Assembly: GCA_036023115.1 (NCBI GenBank)
Contig: JAYKKT010000036.1
Coordinates: forward strand, 6,878,501-6,942,500
Reading direction: 5' to 3'
Length of the DNA: 64,000 bases
Source: Brasenia schreberi
Lineage: Eukaryota; Streptophyta; Magnoliopsida; Nymphaeales; Cabombaceae
The notes under the pieces are model-generated. The model made no database searches, was not told the DNA's origin, and saw only the letters and a list, made by a program, of their open reading frames with translations. Below, one piece after another: positions 62,306-64,000 of the stretch. Positions within the stretch are counted from its first letter, which is position 1. Each line of letters begins with the position of its first letter. Position numbers and translations under genes: made by a program.

Positions 62306-63220
62306 GAACCAATTATATATAAACTAAGTTCAATCAAATCGACCTGATACAATGACAGATGACTAACAGTATTAAGGAAAAGTTCCTCGGAAACTTGACC
62401 GCGATTCAACCTAGAACCAAATCAGGTTGGGGACCAAATGAAAACATAACTAGGCTGGTCTTCGACGGCGAATTCATCCTTTTCTTATTATTTCTTCATT
62501 TTTTTGAACTTTCTTTATAATTTTGATGGTTTTAGATGGTTCTGGACTGAAAACGAAGCTGGAAGCGACCAGTTTCCACTCATGTTCTGGTTCCTTGTTT
62601 TTGGTAGAACTGGAATGGGTGATTTGAACAGGAATCAGTCATGTCTATCTACGTGGTAGTTCAGAATATAATAACTATTCTACACATGTCTAGGTTGAAA
62701 CTGTACTGAACTAGAAACAGGTGAAATCGGACCTGGAACATTAACCAAACTGGGGGTTCCTTAGTTTGGTTCAGGCTCCGCCTTTCATGGAACCAAAACA
62801 GGAACTAGTGCTTCTTCTCATGCTGCGGAAAGTGGAGATCACTCATAATGCATTCTAAGGCAGGGGACTCAAAAATAATACAGTGGAAGGAGGATGAAGA
62901 TGGGAAGCCCCAATGCTCATGAAATCACCCAGTATTAAGGAAAAGTTCCTCGGAATCTTGGTGAAAGAAACATAAAAAAAATTAGTGAGATTCTTTGCAA
63001 TGAACACACCATTTCAAGCTAAAACAGAGTACGAGATACAGATAATGAACTAGCTAATTATCTTCAAGTGTTCTCCTGACACTGCCTGAGATATTTCTGT
63101 TTTGCTTCATGCAATTCCATGCTTGTCTGACAAATTCCTTACGGCAATGGATACAAACGAATTGTTCTCATTCACCTGCACTTCGAAAAAGAGACTTAAA
63201 AGACTGTAAAGTCTTCTGCA
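62306..63220 (-). repeat. FAR 3' flank repeat, copy F6 (rearranged like F3)
   Basis: Begins in the atatataaactaagttc part of the flank, has the ttcctcgg/aacttgaccgcg join at about 62,389, and continues to the a4 stop codon. Confidence 0.88.
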
Positions 63221-63945
63221 TCATTTCAGTGAATATCTCACAAGTCCGGGGTAAAAGATGCTCATGCAGTATTCTTCCCATTTGACGCACTTGGGATCAA
63301 AGTTGAACATCGCCTCCTCGGCGACACTGAACGATTTTATGGCCATTCTCAACTTATCACTGTTCTTATCATCGAAGCTGTAAAACAAAACATGCAGATA
63401 TAATTGTATATCTTACTCGCATACTTTTAAGAACAAGTGCAACAACAGTACGCATATCAGTTTGATTTATAGATACCTCTATTAAACAATAACTGCCAAT
63501 TTAAATATTAAATCTCTTGAAATAAGCTCAAGAGTATTCATTTATAAAAGGATGTTGTCGTCTTGAGATGATCAATGAGCTGATCTGGTTTCAACGAGAC
63601 AGAATCGTGAAGAGGAATACATAGGCCCATCAAGCTATGAGCTCTAATGGGACAATATGACAACTCCACTTAATAAAGACTTCATATTAAATTATGCCGC
63701 ATGGTATGTCGTGCTCTCTGTTCATAAGCGAATCCATACTTAATAGCCTTAAATGAACTTGGCAAATTCGACATGTTTGTGCGTGTGCGTGTGTGTGTGT
63801 GTGAGAGAGAGAGAGACCTTCCATCAAAAAAGACGTAGGGTTCGTAGAGCCCAGCCAAGTACATGATAAAATTGTATTTCCTTGTCAGATCATCGCACAG
63901 TTGCCCACACATATTGAACAGAGCGAGGTTTGCCAGCTTCAATCC
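63221..63945 (-). CDS. Fatty acyl-CoA reductase a4, last two exons, rest outside window
   Basis: 63,945-63,818 (128 nt: GLKLANLALFNMCGQ, LTRKYNFIMYLAGLYEPYVF) and 63,377-63,221 (157 nt: FDDKNSDKLRM, KCVKWEEYC, PGLVRYSLK, stop) with intact GT-AG borders and no stop. These encode the end of the C-terminal FAR domain. The donor is followed at once by (TC)n(AC)n, as in all alpha copies. The last intron holds the empty site of LINE L8. Upstream exons lie beyond 64,000, so whether the gene works cannot be judged. Confidence 0.85.
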
Positions 63946-64000
63946 CTGAATAAACCATTGAAACTTCATCACTAAACTCGCTCAAAGGAAAAACGATAAA

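Overview
This is nuclear DNA of a flowering plant. The signs are GT-AG introns, two At5g03610-type GDSL esterase/lipase genes, several plant-type alcohol-forming fatty acyl-CoA reductase (FAR) gene bodies, RTE-type LINEs, Ty1/copia remnants, tRNA-derived SINE-like elements and very long (AT)n tracts. The species cannot be named from the sequence. No bacterial genes, rRNA genes, CRISPR arrays or organellar blocks were seen.

1-15 kb, plus strand: two tandem GDSL paralogues. Gene A (1-5134) enters the window in its third-last exon. Its last intron is 4.4 kb and holds two antisense LINE fragments. Gene B (9490-14896) is complete: five exons (46, 189, 272, 307 and 209 nt) sum to 1023 nt, an uninterrupted 340-residue protein with a signal peptide and Ser/Asp/His catalytic residues. 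The two genes share intron phases and an identical 307-nt penultimate exon. SINE-like copies, copia remnants and microsatellites lie between and inside them.

17-64 kb, minus strand: a decayed array of FAR genes. Two types can be separated. FAR-alpha copies: a1 (18.6-24.1 kb), a fragment a1b (24.7-24.9 kb), a2 (36.5-42.4 kb), a3 (49.7-58.4 kb) and a4 (63.2 kb to the edge). FAR-beta copies: b1 (27.2-28.3 kb) and b2 (60.2-61.6 kb). Exon lengths are conserved across copies (203, 101, 193, 162, 82, 267, 128 and 157 nt for alpha), so each break can be placed by comparing copies. Every alpha copy visible beyond two exons carries nonsense codons, frameshifts, lost splice sites or deletions. The beta copies are cut off at their N-terminal side by a LINE. 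A shared roughly 1 kb 3' flank (copies near 17.3, 30.1, 35.3, 45.2, 48.9 and 62.3 kb) and shared rearrangement junctions show that blocks of beta + LINE + flank + alpha were duplicated as units.

Mobile DNA: at least eleven RTE-LINE fragments. Ten are degenerate and on the minus strand. One (50,226-52,410) is on the plus strand, has an open reverse-transcriptase frame, a (TTG)n tail and a 15-bp target-site duplication, and has empty paralogous sites elsewhere in the window. A copia element at 46.1-48.9 kb keeps a 400-bp 5' LTR, leader, gag and protease only. A 5 kb block at 30.3-35.3 kb, inserted in a FAR flank, is organised as a large imperfect inverted repeat around a 1.6 kb spacer and is the least explained part of the window.

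Working together: GDSL esterases and FARs both occur in plant surface-lipid (cutin, wax, suberin, sporopollenin) pathways, but nothing here shows co-regulation. The likely expressed genes are GDSL B, GDSL A and possibly FAR a4, whose two visible exons are intact.
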